NCBI GenBank assembly: GCA_018343915.1
Contig: JABRWF010000002.1
Coordinates: 1,612,001 to 1,676,000 of the forward strand
Length of the DNA stretch: 64,000 nucleotides
Direction: 5' to 3'
Source: Agroathelia rolfsii
Taxonomy: Eukaryota > Basidiomycota > Agaricomycetes > Amylocorticiales > Amylocorticiaceae
Below the pieces are notes generated by a model, which was given only the letters and a program-made list of their open reading frames with translations, made no database searches and was not told the origin of the DNA. Of the stretch, positions 35,432 through 46,972 are shown piece after piece (position 1 is the first letter of the stretch; each line of letters opens with the position of its first letter). The position numbers were made by a program, and so were the translations under genes.

Positions 35432-37367
35432 ATGGAGTCCCGTACGATGGAACATCGCAGAGCCAGTACGTTCTATCATCTATCATCCTCATCAGCTCTG
35501 CAATCTCACCCATTCTCTGTCGCGACAACGCGTGTACTGCCTACGTCGTGCTGTAGACTATAAGAACAAAGGTTCCCTGAAGCAGGATGAACTTAGACGT
35601 CGTCGTGAAGAGCAGCAAGTTGAGATCCGTAGGCAAAAGCGCGAGGAAAATATTTCCAAGAGACGCAATCTACTGCCCGTCTCGTCTGGAGCCGATTCGG
35701 ACGAGGAAGTGACTGGCGGTAGCTGGGATCCTCCTGTATGTTGGATCTTTAACCTTTTAATTTACGTTAATCAAGTATTCATCTCGTTTCAATGGATATG
35801 CAATAGCTTCAGGAGGAGATGATTGCTGGCGTCTTTTCAGATGATCCTGACCGCCAGCTGGATGCCACAACCAAGTTCCGCAAGCTCTTGTCTAAAGAAA
35901 AAAACCCGCCGATTGATCGTGTGATTGAATGTGGTGTTGTGCAACGCTTTGTCCTGTTTTTGCGGGGAGAACACTCGATGTTGCAGGCATGTTGCTACCT
36001 TGATATAACATGTCTCAGTTCACTGATATGATCTAAACTATTAGTTTGAAGCCGCATGGGCACTTACTAACATTGCATCTGGTACCGCTGAGCACACTCA
36101 AGTTGTCATTGAGGCCGGTGCCGTCCCAGAGTTTATCAATCTGCTTTCATCTCCCGTTATGGATGTACGGGAACAGGCGGTCTGGGCTCTTGGTAACATT
36201 GCTGGTGATAGCCCTCAATGCAGAGACTACGTCCTGCAACAGGGCGCATTGAGGCCTCTTTTGGCTCTCCTCAGTGAACAAAACAAGCTTAGTATGCTGC
36301 GTAATGCGACTTGGACGCTGAGCAACTTCTGCCGCGGAAAGTCCCCACAACCCGACTGGGAACTGGTTTGCGTTCAATATTTTTCTCCTCACTCATATTT
36401 TGCTAAATCGGATTATTATATCTAGATCTCGCCTGCACTCACTGTCCTGACCAAGCTGATCTATTCCCTCGACGACGAAATTTTGATCGATGCTTGCTGG
36501 GCCATTTCGTACCTCTCGGATGGCTCCAATGACAAGATTCAAGCTGTCATTGAATCCGGCGTCTGCCGCAGGCTCGTAGACCTTCTCATGCACAATTCGA
36601 CGTCGGTCCAGACGCCAGCTCTTCGTTCTGTCGGCAACATCGTTACTGGAGACGATCTTCAAACTCAGGTTGTGATTGCCTCTGGCGCCCTTCCCGCTTT
36701 GCTCTCCCTTCTTTCGTCTCCCAAAGACGGTATTCGCAAGGAGGCTTGCTGGACAATTTCCAACATCACTGCTGGCTCGCCACCTCAAATCCAGGCCGTC
36801 ATTGATGCCAATATCATCCCGCCTCTTATCCATATTCTCCAACACGCCGATTTCAAGACACGCAAAGAGGCCTGCTGGGCGATCTCCAACGCCACATCTG
36901 GTGGTCTGCAGGAACCATCACAGATTCGCTATCTCGTTTCACAGGGTTGTATCAAACCCTTATGTGATCTCTTAACCATGATGGACAACAAGATCATCCA
37001 GGTTGCTCTTGATGGTCTGGATAACATTCTTAAGGTTGGCGAGATGGACAAACAGGCTGCGGGTCCTGGTGCTGTAAACCAATACGCGCTATATGTCGAG
37101 GAGGCTGGTGGTATGATCACCATCCACAACCTACAACAGCACGATAACTTGGAGATCTACAAGAAGGCCTTCAACATCATGGACAAGTATTTCCCTGATG
37201 ACGACGAGGTCGATGCCGGCGCTCCTGCTAACGTAGATGCTTCCGGTGCATTTGCTGTGAGTTGTTTGAATGTTATCAACTACATTATTCCCATTGATGT
37301 CATGTCCGTACAGTTCACTTCCGATGTCAGTGCGCCCCAAGGTGGCTTCAGCTTTGGCGGTCAGTAA
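35432..37367 (+). CDS. SRP1: Importin subunit alpha (karyopherin alpha)
   Basis: Adaptor that binds classical nuclear localisation signals and importin beta for nuclear import. Exons: 35432-35465, 35557-35735, 35807-35986, 36045-36365, 36426-37256, 37314-37367 (532 aa). An N-terminal importin-beta-binding domain is basic ([21 protein letters not shown] cannot be mistaken), followed by about ten armadillo repeats with the Trp/Asn ladder of the NLS groove ([56 protein letters not shown]). The acidic C-terminus and GGFSFGGQ tail match fungal orthologues. Intron 35987-36044 begins with GC (CAG|GCATGT); the conserved LQFEAAWAL junction fixes it, so a GT donor cannot be substituted. Confidence 0.96.
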
Positions 37368-37725
37368 ACGCAGGGATTTGTACCATTTCCTTCCTCCTCA
37401 TTTCTTCTTGTCTCTTGTATCCTAAATTTTCATCCCTCTGTTGTTATCTTGACAATTAATTGTCCACTTGCTGTACCACTTTTATACAATCGTAAAATCA
37501 AATTTTTATTTCCACTTCCGCGATCCCGTTATTTTATTGATTCACGCTCCAATATCCGTACGAATGTCGATGACAGTATTCTTATATTATAAAGGGAGAA
37601 GCATGTAGCGTTATGAATATCGTGAGATCATTGAGAGCCGCATTTAGCTATCAGGAATTGCCGTATCATTGGCGAGAAGTCCATGTGCCGACTTCGTAAC
37701 GTGAACTCGAACAGCCACTACTAAC
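37368..37725. other. Intergenic importin alpha / LSM5
   Basis: About 360 bp, T-rich then AT-rich; 3' UTR of importin alpha and the LSM5 promoter. No further gene seen. Confidence 0.45.
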
Positions 37726-38295
37726 ATGGCGTCTCAAATATTACCTCTTGGTCTGATCTCCACCTTTACTGCTTGGGGCAACATATTCATATGAATCTTT
37801 TGATTAGAATTGATTGATCGATGCATTGGCTCACGTATATGGGTTATCATGAAAAGCGAACGCGAGTTTGTGGGCACGCTCTTGGGCTTTGACGACTTCG
37901 TCAGTTAGTACCAGAGACATTTCGGGCTTCTACTATACTGTTGCGTGAATGGCGACTGAACGAGACCCCTTTCTTTTGGCATTGGTTGAAACAGATATGG
38001 TTCTAGAGGATGTAACTGAATAGTAAGTGCAGCAAACGGCCTTTGATCTTGTTTGGTTGCTTCACTGAGGGTTACGATGATTGCTCTTTCTCTCTCATAT
38101 CATTATATCCTATAGTGAGACAACGCCTCAAGGGCGTAAGAAGACAAAGCTGGCGCAGACGCTACTCAATGGGAACAACATCTGTATTGTACGCACCGTT
38201 TGCTTCTTGTTGTTTGACCACGAGTCATTGATCACTCCGTTGCCTATTCACTTGCGCAGCTGATACCTGGTAGCAACGGACCAGAAGACTCATAG
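37726..38295 (+). CDS. LSM5: U6 snRNA-associated Sm-like protein LSm5
   Basis: Component of the Lsm2-8 ring on U6 snRNA (splicing) and of the Lsm1-7 ring (mRNA decapping). Five short exons: 37726-37750, 37808-37903, 37995-38022, 38116-38188, 38260-38295 (85 aa). The assembled protein starts [16 protein letters not shown], then Sm1 ([31 protein letters not shown]) and Sm2 with NGNNICILIPG, ending GPEDS. The match to LSm5 is residue by residue across all four junctions, including the Sm1 Asp/Asn pair (FDDFVN) split by an intron. No exon gives an ORF above about 32 codons, so the gene is invisible to length-based ORF calling. All introns are GT-AG; two donors are the weaker GTTAGT and GTCTGA. 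Confidence 0.94.
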
Positions 38296-38929
38296 GCTCA
38301 TATCCTCGCGACATAGGATAATTGCTGCTGGTCAAGAAAAAATCGATATTATCATTTGATTCTCGTGCATGAACTGGTCCACTCTAAACAGCCTGGGAAA
38401 CAAACCATTCGGAATGGTACATAGGACGAATGCCGCTCGGCTGATTCTTCTTGCAAAGTGCATGTTCATCCGCATATTTATCAAAACGTTCTCATGAGCG
38501 ATCATCTAATCTAGAAGATATTAGTGTAACATGAGCCAAACCTATCAATGTTTTAACCCTTGTAGCGTTCAAGATCCCTTTCCATCTGGTTTATCGTTTT
38601 TGTTTCTGCATCGGTTCGGACTCCAGGAAGAGTGCTGCTTGTGAAAACGGTTTTGACATTGAAAAAATGCATCAAACCTCTCAGATGACCCGTATTTCTT
38701 TGAGCAATGCTAAACGCCTTCGTATGATTAGCCATATCATCTATGGATTGACATCTTATTTCACTCAAAATCACATATTTGCATTATAATAAATACAATT
38801 AAACGATAACCCCAAGCTCTTCTTTAGAAGCGTCTTCAAAATGGAGTTACAGGATTTACATTCTGGTTCCTACGGAAACTAGGTTCGCTTTCTTTACCCG
38901 AAGGGACCTATACAATGGTTCAGCAGGTA
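38296..38929. other. Convergent 3' intergenic region
   Basis: About 630 bp between the convergent LSM5 and DUF6534 stops. A minus-strand open frame of 73 codons (38553-38774) has no recognisable features. Nothing else supported. Confidence 0.45.
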
Positions 38930-40722
38930 TTACGAAATCGAGATAAAATAACAATAATAATTAGCCGACGATACGGAATGCGAACGCACAGCATAAATTT
39001 CCAAATCATGAGATGGTGCTTGCGTCGTGGTAGCCCGATCTGTATCACGGAGGTGAGGAGGTGTCGCGGCGAATGCCATGTCGTGGGTGGCCGTAGCAGA
39101 TAGTACGGTCTGGCCAGTATTAGTCGTGTAGGTCGTGCGAATGTTGAGGTTGACGAAAAGCGTGTTGGAGTATCTGTTCCACCACATCGCCATCATCAAG
39201 TGTCAGAGACTTCGTGTCAAATAGAGATGGACAGGAAAATGCCTTACAATTTACCCAGAAATGTACCAAAGCTATTCAGATAAAGTAATTAGATACATGA
39301 ATCATCTCTCGAAAAATATTCGAACTTGATACTTGCATCATATGCAGATTAGCATGGGGAAAGACGGTAAACAAGATCAATTGCATCACAGCCTAGATTT
39401 TTTTCGTGAGAGCGTGACAAACAAATTGGAAGGACATCCTTACCCCAAACGTAGTCATTGCACCAGTTTCAAGGGTAAGCTGCATAGCCCGGCGAATGAT
39501 GCGATGTGTATGCGCATATGAGGTAGTAGACGAAGCGTTGCGCAGCTACGAGGTATACAGTCAAAAATTGAATAGGATATAGTATAAAAGACAGGCAATT
39601 ACCATGATTAACATGCTGATGGTAATGATAATATCGCATGCAGCGCTCCCACCTAGCCAGGCCTGTTAAACTGTTAGCTATGATCATGGCATAATAGTCG
39701 TAATCGCAACTTACAGCAACTTCGTTGCGTTCTTCGTCAATATTTCTGAGAAAATGGATTTTAGAAAGCTAAAGAAAAATGGATATTGTCAAATAGATGT
39801 AGATTATCATATGGCTCTGATGACAGACCTTGTAGCCTGTGATGATTCCCATGATGCATTGCGCAACAGAGAGCTGTATAGGGGTCAAGAAATCATACAA
39901 CCAGTATATAAATTTGCAACGCACCGTTGCGATAGAAAATGGGATGGCAACAAATGCCCCAAGTTGACGCAATCGCCATGCGAAGAAAAGCTGGACAGCG
40001 CTAGATACTTGATGGTGATATGAATATCATTAAATGCACCAGCACCGGCCGAAGACGTACTGAGGCCACTAAGTGGGGGGACAGTGCCTGGTGTGCATGA
40101 TTTAAGTAATGATTTTGGATATACCCACCATTAATACATACAAAGACTCCAGGGCGCAATGCCAAGGGTAGTTACATTTCCCCACCCCGATCCAAGTTGA
40201 ATCCATGCGGCATGGGTGGTAAAAATAGTTTGCAAGACATCGAGAATGTAGACACCATATGCTGGAGGAATACAATGCCATTAGAGAGTACCAACGAGCG
40301 AATGCGCTCAGAATAAACATACTCAAGACTTTGTACCAAGTCTTATCCTTTGGAAAGGAGAGATAATAGAAAACTGTTTTGACCGAATGGGTTGGGCCTA
40401 GTAATTACTCGGATGGATTAAAGATACATACATAACTGGACGCTCAAGACTCCTAGCTGTTGTCCAATTTCTATGTCAGAAAGTTACCTGGAAAGAAGTG
40501 AGGAATATTACTAGTCCATAGTTCAAAAGGTTCCCCAGAAGCTTTCAAACCGAGATTAGCGACCATATTCACGCTTAGCCTGCCCGAAGAATTCCAATCA
40601 CACTTACAACAGGAGATGTGCTAGTTCAAATCGAAAGCTGAGCATCTTAAGGGAAGGAGAGATATCCGTCACACCTACATAAGATTATAATCGACAGGGG
40701 GCGCTCTTCCAGGAGAACTCAT
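38930..40722 (-). CDS. DUF6534-type multi-pass membrane protein
   Basis: Member of a large basidiomycete family of seven-helix-like membrane proteins of unknown function. Minus-strand exons: 40722-40679, 40620-40608, 40541-40512, 40456-40432, 40373-40323, 40261-40142, 40087-40061, 40007-39925, 39873-39829, 39768-39715, 39662-39603, 39545-39444, 39392-39333, 39271-39255, 39173-38930 (324 aa, phase closes). Diagnostic blocks: LLGNLLNYGLLGVLSVQL, FYYLSFPKDKTWYKVLTYGVY, LISSAVQLFFAWRL, AAWLGGSAACDIIITISM, HRIIRRAMQLTLETGAMTTF and SGYSNTLFVNLNIR; the last blocks form the DUF6534 core. The short Ser/Thr-rich C-terminus is cytosolic. Several exons are 13-30 nt, so the structure rests on family pattern plus splice sites; exons 1-4 are the least certain. 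A receptor-like role has been suggested for such proteins but is unproven. Confidence 0.82.
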
Positions 40723-42143
40723 TACGACCGTGGCTAGTAGTTAGACTGGGTATCAAGTCAAGACAGGGCCCTTTATAGGCGTGTGGTAAGTATAATTATA
40801 ATCCACTGATGCGTTGGAATGACCATGAATTGTACATGACGGTTACACTTGACATATTATTTGATAATATCAGGAGACTATCCTTGGTGTTGTCTTGACA
40901 GACAAGCTGTAGATGAGTGCTGTAAATGCATTTCCTAGTGACTGATGCATGATTGTGGTGTCAAAAGGAGTGGGTTATGGTAAAATATCGACGGTAGAGA
41001 GTGGGATATCAATCGTTGGAGTGGTGTTTTGATATGGCTATGAATGATCGAGCTCTGATGTTGATGAGGAAACCTGCGAATGATAATATGTTGAGTAAGT
41101 TCAGATGACTGTTCCTCGTTCAAGCTCAATTCGAAGCTCTGCACTGCCCGACAGGTGATTGTTCCTATGAGATGGACTAGTTGACTTCTAGAGTTTAGAG
41201 GTTCTCTAGCGATTCAAACAATTGGAAATTCGGACTCTCCCATGAAAGGCTTTCTTTCTTTGGATAGTAGTACTCTCGGCTGCAGGCAGTCTAGAGCCCA
41301 GATAATAATTATAAGGTAGCTCTCATACTTGAAAACCCGCGACCCTCGTGACACTGTGACGGGTGTGACTAAAGCCCATTGGACCCCTGACCATCTTCAA
41401 TGCCGCGTCGTGGTCATGGTGGTCTACATGTGCAGATTCGCTCAATGAGAGAAAACAACACTATAAATTAGATTATATTGTTGTAGAATTATCGATTTCA
41501 GTAAGCAAATAGTCTGATGGAAGAGTTCTGTATCCACAGCACTTCTTTACCGCCCAAGTAGCTAAGCATCCGGTAAGCCCCTTTGAATATGCATTAATGA
41601 ACAGCTGTTTTTTAAACATAATAACCTAAGTTACTTTGCTATGAGACCTTCCATATAAGCATTTGGTATTGAGAGTGGATATACCTGTACTTATAGATGT
41701 CCTTTGCCGCTTTTACGGTAATATCACGTGACTTATGTACGATGCATGTGATATTTTTCAAATCTTAAAACTGCATCTCCTCTGCAAGAACACATCGAAA
41801 AAAAAAATCTGTACCATAATTTTCTTCATTAATGTAGTATCTAAAAATTTATGGTTTTAAATTTTTAGAAAATTTTCATTTGAAGGAAGAGATGCAGTTG
41901 GAAAATGTTTTACCTGCCAAATCCCCGCCAAAAGTGTGAGCGTGACATGAATGTCCACTTTGAGGGCCGCAGATTTTGCATGCATGCATGCTAATAATTA
42001 CAAGTCTGATTCCGCCGATTGAAGCGACCCGGGCAAAAGCGGAAGGAACATAGATCATCGCCATATTTAGTATGCTCGCGATCACGTGATCCAAATACCC
42101 CAATTGTGTATTGCAAGTCCGAGAGAAATCAGAGCTTCGGCCT
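40723..42143. other. AT-rich intergenic region
   Basis: A 1.42-kb stretch with no supported gene, AT-richer than its surroundings, with many stops in all frames. It separates two divergent genes. Two CACGTG hexamers lie at 41725-41730 and 42083-42088; the second is inside ATCACGTGAT, 56 bp upstream of the nitrilase start. An 11-bp inverted repeat is listed separately. Confidence 0.5.
41769..41899. repeat. Short inverted repeat around an AT-rich core
   Basis: AACTGCATCTC at 41769-41779 and its reverse complement GAGATGCAGTT at 41889-41899 flank about 109 bp of very AT-rich sequence. The size and layout resemble a degenerate miniature inverted-repeat element, but no target-site duplication is visible, so this could be chance. 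Confidence 0.3.
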
Positions 42144-43428
42144 ATGATAGTCAACGATAACATGTAAGTAATGTGACAACTTTTTCCTCTTCGAAACTAT
42201 GACTAATAACAGAATCAAGGCCTCTGTTGTCCAGACATGCTCTGCAGCATATTCTCTTCCTGATACCCTGGCGAAACTGGAGCGCCTTGCCCGAGTAGCT
42301 AAAGACCGCGATGGTGCCCAATTGGCTGTGTTTCCTGAGGCCTTGTATGCTAACTCTATTAATTCAAGCTCATAGCATATTGATCTGATGAAAAATCCCA
42401 AAACGTATCTGCATATACTCAATTAGCGTGGGTGGTTACCCGAAGATGTCAACGTTTGGCGCTGTCGTTGGTCTACGCAGTGACGAGGGACGCGAAGAGT
42501 TCCGCAGGTACCACGCCGCAGCAATAGACATCCCCGGCCCTGCACTCTCCACGATTGAAAGAATCAGTCATGAGGTTGACATCTTCCTAGTCGTGGGTGT
42601 GATAGAGCGTGAAGGCGGTACGCTTTATTGTACCGTTATCTTTGTCGATCCCATCCAAGGGTATGTGGGCAAGCATCGTAAGTTGATGCCCACAGCGACG
42701 GAGAGACTAGTGTGGGGACAAGGTGACGGGTCTACAATATCGGTCTTTGAGCCATCCTTCCGTTCACAGGATAGCGGTGTAATCAAGGCAAAATTATCTG
42801 GAGCAATATGCTGGTAAGCATAGCCACTTTTAGCATTATGAATTCACTTGCACAATCCGAGCATCAGGGAGAACTATATGCCGCTATGTTAGAAAATCAC
42901 ATCATTTTCTTGTTTATTGAAACTGCTCATTTTTTATTTGTATGTCTAGTACGCATGCACTATTACAATCAAGGCACACAGATTTATTGTGCACCCACTG
43001 TAGATGCTCGCCCTGTCTGGCAGCATTCCATGATCCACATAGCCCTCGAGGGACGCTGTTTTGTGCTATCCGCGTGCCAGTTTGCCCAGGAAAAGGACTA
43101 TCCGGCCGGCCATGCTGTGGCTGATTCCAGCAAGCGCGACCCTGAAAACGTGATGATCGGAGGCGGGAGTGTCATCATCAGCCCTTTAGGCGAGGTCCTG
43201 GCGGGGCCACTGCTCCATGGTGAAGGTGTGCTTACAGCCGAACTAGACTTGGACGAGGTTGTACGGGGCAAATTTGATTTAGATGTGGTGGGCCATTATG
43301 CGAGGCCGGATGGTAAGCTGACTTTTATTATTATCGCCTTCCAATCTTGGAACGGTGCCGTTCTGCAGAATCACTGATGGTGATGTTCTATTGCGCGTGC
43401 TGTAGTTTTCCAGATGACTACAAAGTAA
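42144..43428 (+). CDS. Nitrilase / carbon-nitrogen hydrolase
   Basis: Hydrolyses nitriles or related C-N bonds to acid and ammonia; substrate not predictable here. Exons: 42144-42163, 42213-42344, 42427-42813, 42868-42887, 42950-43312, 43406-43428 (314 aa). The catalytic triad is in place: Glu49 in FPEAF, Lys136 in GKHRKLMPT and Cys179 in GAICWENYMPLLR, with QIYCAPT and RDPENVMIGGGS blocks typical of the nitrilase branch rather than Nit2 or NAD synthase. At 314 residues it is like plant/bacterial-type nitrilases and shorter than fungal cyanide hydratases (about 360-370). Three exons are only 20-23 nt. The extreme N-terminus (first 20-nt exon) is the least certain part. Confidence 0.9.
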
Positions 43429-43993
43429 GACACAGCATGATGCCAGTGCTTCCGTGGTAGCTTTCGGCAGGACAGTAGATGAAAAAGAATGTGGTCTCTA
43501 CGTCTATGTTCATTAGTTATATGCCACTCTATAATGAAAAGAAAAAGAAAGGATGATATTATTATTATTATGACAAAATTATCCAGTGTGGTACGCTGGA
43601 TAAGAGTGGTTGCGGGTCGGAGACCGGAAGAGAGAATCGAAGCAGGGAGGAACAATCTTTGTTTGGGTAAAGAGAGACACAAGAGGCCTTGCTTCCGGTG
43701 GCCGTCCATCTCAACGTGCCCACAGCGTCTTTGGCATGTCAAGGTGGTCTGAACCTGTATGTGTATAAAGTCCCTGTCTGTCTGTTCTGTTATTCTTTTG
43801 TTCCCCTCAAAAGCTCATCTTGATCCCTCTTCTGTCCAGTGCATTCCGCTTCGACACCTCAAACGACTCTAGGCGCCTACCCTTGTTACTACTGCCGCGC
43901 ATACCTTAACCACTCTTTTATTCTCCCACGTTTCCCGACCCACGTCCGCTCGAGTGTCCATCCAGTCTCCTAAATCGTCTCTATTGTCTCATC
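43429..43993. other. Intergenic nitrilase / hypothetical gene
   Basis: About 565 bp with an (ATT)n run near 43557-43570 and CT-rich sequence just before the next start. No gene seen. Confidence 0.45.
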
Positions 43994-44608
43994 ATGCCAT
44001 TTGAACCTTCTGACGCTCAGTACGCTCTCATGCTCAGCCTTGGTGTGGGTTATCCGCTGGCCGGCACAGACCCTTGTGCACGCGGGATGGGCCCAAAATT
44101 CAGCTTCCCATCGCTGCCTACAATGATAAAACCCCCCAGCCATAGACATATTCGTACAGCTAATGAAGAGGAAAGGATTACATGCGGGGCTTTCAAAGGT
44201 GCCAAGGGCAGGACTATTTACAACAGTCCATCACGGCCCCACATTCAGACCTGCACACCATCTCCTTCCCCATGCCCATCACCTACGCCGTCTTATGACT
44301 CAATATACTCATCCTCCAGTGAGGACTCACCCAACCGACTGCGGACGCCTCCAGTAGAAGGAGGCTGGAAGGAAGAAGAAGAAAATGCGACACAACGGCC
44401 CTTGGGCATTGTACCCATCCGAATAGTAGAATCCGGGTCAAACTCGCCACACTCTTCTATTGTCCCATCTGTTGTGTATACTGCCCTGGCAGGCACGCCG
44501 CTGAAAAATGCGCATATGCTCACAGATGTGGCAATGGACTGGGAAAATACGGTGACGGTGGACGAGATGTTTGCCGCATACATTAATGTTGATGCATGCG
44601 AGTCGTGA
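43994..44608 (+). CDS. Hypothetical 204-residue protein, single exon
   Basis: Family not recognised. One uninterrupted exon, unusual here where nearly every gene is split. The N-terminus is ordinary (MPFEPSDAQYALMLSLGVGYPL) with no signal peptide or membrane helix. The middle (~75-130) is Pro/Ser-rich and low complexity, followed by an acidic stretch (GGWKEEEENAT). The C-terminal 60 residues are better ordered (IVESGSN... MDWENTVTVDEMFAAYI). A CT-rich leader precedes the ATG, as for expressed neighbours. Codon use looks coding, but no function can be assigned; a lineage-specific protein is most likely. Confidence 0.65.
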   Translation: MPFEPSDAQYALMLSLGVGYPLAGTDPCARGMGPKFSFPSLPTMIKPPSHRHIRTANEEERITCGAFKGAKGRTIYNSPSRPHIQTCTPSPSPCPSPTPSYDSIYSSSSEDSPNRLRTPPVEGGWKEEEENATQRPLGIVPIRIVESGSNSPHSSIVPSVVYTALAGTPLKNAHMLTDVAMDWENTVTVDEMFAAYINVDACES

Positions 44609-45184
44609 CATGGACAAGCCAGTAAAACTGTCCCATACGTTTCTGAATCTGGCCACATTCACATGCTGGCCGTCGTTGGGATAATTTTGCTCATATCTCC
44701 TGTCATGCTTCGTTCGCTTTCCCATTCGTTCATTATCTTGTGACATATACCCTTCACGTTCTCTTAACACTTCTGCAAACTAATACAACATAGTATAAAA
44801 TTACACTAGATGAAGAAAAGGACACCCCTCAATTGTGTATGTAAATTTGATAGCGTATTCTTCTTTCAATTGCTTTCTTCTTCACCCCCACTTTTTATTA
44901 CATTATGCAAAATGCATTCAATCGTAAACCAATGCTATTTTTTTCTTTGGTAACGAGACAGCCTGAAAGTGAGAGTGTGAGTGTGGCGAGACAAGGCCGT
45001 CGTGGCGGCGGGGGAGAGCCAAACAGGGCCAAATAAGCCTCTGGGCTCAGTCGGCCAACGCTCAAAGCAGCAACAACAGAGGCCATCTCATCCATTCCCC
45101 AGCTGCGCTCTCGCTCCCATCCTTTTCTTTCGTCCCTTTGACCTATTTCTGTCTGCATTTCTGCTCACTTCGTAGTCTTGTGCC
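44609..45184. other. Intergenic hypothetical / septin
   Basis: About 575 bp. AT-rich at first, then CT-rich toward the septin start. It probably contains the 3' UTR of the hypothetical gene and the septin promoter; no gene seen. Confidence 0.45.
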
Positions 45185-46972
45185 ATGGCCACCGACTCCT
45201 ATGATGACTCGTCCTCTCAAGTTGACGGTGTGACCCCCCCGCAGACCTCAAATGGGACTGCCAACGGTTCCTCGTCCGCGCCAGTCGTGAACCCGAACAT
45301 CATTCGCAAGAAGCTGACCGGCTTTGTTGGCTTTGCCAACTTGCCTAACCAAGTGCACAGGAAGAGCGTCAGGAAGGGCTTCCAGTTCACCGTTATGGTC
45401 GTCGGTGCGTATCCGTCTTGCGACCTCTTTCACATTTCTTCATCAATACTTACGCGTCATGAATCTCATACGACAGGCGAGTCTGGTCTTGGAAAATCGA
45501 CGCTCATTAATACCTTGTTTAATACGACTCTTCAACAACCCAAGGAGCCTCTGCCGCCGAGTGCTGAGAGGCCCAAGACGGTTGCCATCGAGAGCATTGG
45601 CGCTGGTATAGCCTTCCCGCTATCTTTGCTTTCCTGTCACAGCTCACAATGCGTATAGATATCGAGGAAAACGGTGTCCGTCTTCACCTCTCCGTTGTGG
45701 ATACGCCTGGATTTGGCGACTTCGTCAATAACGACGAGTGGTACGTATCTTTTGTATTATCCTGAAATCTGGTCTTAAGTTACACATCATCTAACGTGTC
45801 GACCGTCTCTCTTAGCTGGAAGCCGATTGTTGAGAACATCGAGTCTCGTTTCGACTCCTATCTCGAGCAGGAGAACCGTGTCAACAGGTCCAAGATTGTC
45901 GACAACCGTGTCCATGCCTGCCTTTACTTTATCCAGCCTACTGGTCACTCGTACGTAGATCAAATTTATTCGGCTGGTATGGTCTCATACTAATGCGTTC
46001 GCCCATCATTCTGCCCTGCAGCTTGAAGCAGGTTGACATTGAGTTCATGCGCCGTCTCCACACAAAAGTCAATTTGATCCCCATCATCGCCAAGGCTGAT
46101 ACTCTGACACAAGAGGAAGTGTCTGAGTTCAAGAATCGCGTAAGCCCATGATCGACTATCTTTGCATGTAAATCCCTTCTTACCATCTTTTTGTATCTCA
46201 GGTTCTTGCCGACCTTGCCCACCATGATATTCACATCTTCCAGGCTCCGACATATGAAAACGAAGATGAGGAGACGTTGGCAGAGGCCGAAGAGATCGCT
46301 AGCAAGATTCCTTTCGCCGTTGTGGGCTCGGATAAGATTGTAGATACCGCCGACGGACGCCAGGTCCGCGGCCGTGTCTACCCTTGGGGTGTCGTTGAGG
46401 TCGATAATGAAGAGCACTGTGATTTTGTTAAGCTGCGCCAGATGCTCATCAGGACATACATGGAGGAGCTCAGGGAGTACACGAACGATGTTCTGTACGA
46501 GAACTGGCGCACGGAGAAGTTGTTGGGCATGGGTGTCGCACAGGACCCGACCGTCTTCAAGCCCGTCAAGTATGTTCATCTCACTTTGTGATTTACTCAG
46601 TCTTTCTCATCAATACTTTTTCAGCCCTGCCGAGAGGATGCACGAGGAGCGCATCTTGCATGAGGCCAAACTTGCTAAGATGGAGGCTGAGATGAAGATG
46701 GTCTTCCAGCAAAAGGTGCAAGAAAAGGAGTCGAAATTGAAGCAATCCGAGGAGGAGCTTTATGCTCGTCACAAGGAGATGAAGGAGTCTCTTGAAAAAC
46801 AACGCGCTGAGCTCGAAGAGAAAAAGCGCAAGATAGAGACCGGCAGGCCGTTGACACCGGAAAAGAACAGCGTGCGTATATACCGTATCCATTTGATATC
46901 ACATTAGGTTAACCCGTCTTTTTCTTTGCTCAGCAGACCGGTGGGAGGACTCGCAGGTTCCTCCGCGCGTAG
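45185..46972 (+). CDS. CDC3: Septin, CDC3-type
   Basis: GTP-binding filament protein of the septin collar at bud necks and septa. Exons: 45185-45404, 45477-45605, 45659-45740, 45816-45950, 46022-46139, 46202-46569, 46625-46871, 46934-46972 (445 aa). The polybasic region precedes the P-loop GESGLGKST, which is split by intron 1. Then DTPGFGD (G3), AKAD (G4), the septin-unique element and a C-terminal Glu/Lys coiled coil ([20 protein letters not shown] region). [20 protein letters not shown] is characteristic of the Cdc3 class. The last intron ends in a tandem acceptor CAGCAG, so forms with and without one Gln are both possible. Confidence 0.94.

Noticed and set aside
37868..37950. Possible small minus-strand gene starting MSLVLTDEV.
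   Set aside because: The region is fully explained by LSM5 exon 2 and the following intron on the plus strand.
38553..38774. Minus-strand open frame of 73 codons between LSM5 and the DUF6534 gene.
   Set aside because: No family features and no flanking splice pattern that extends it.
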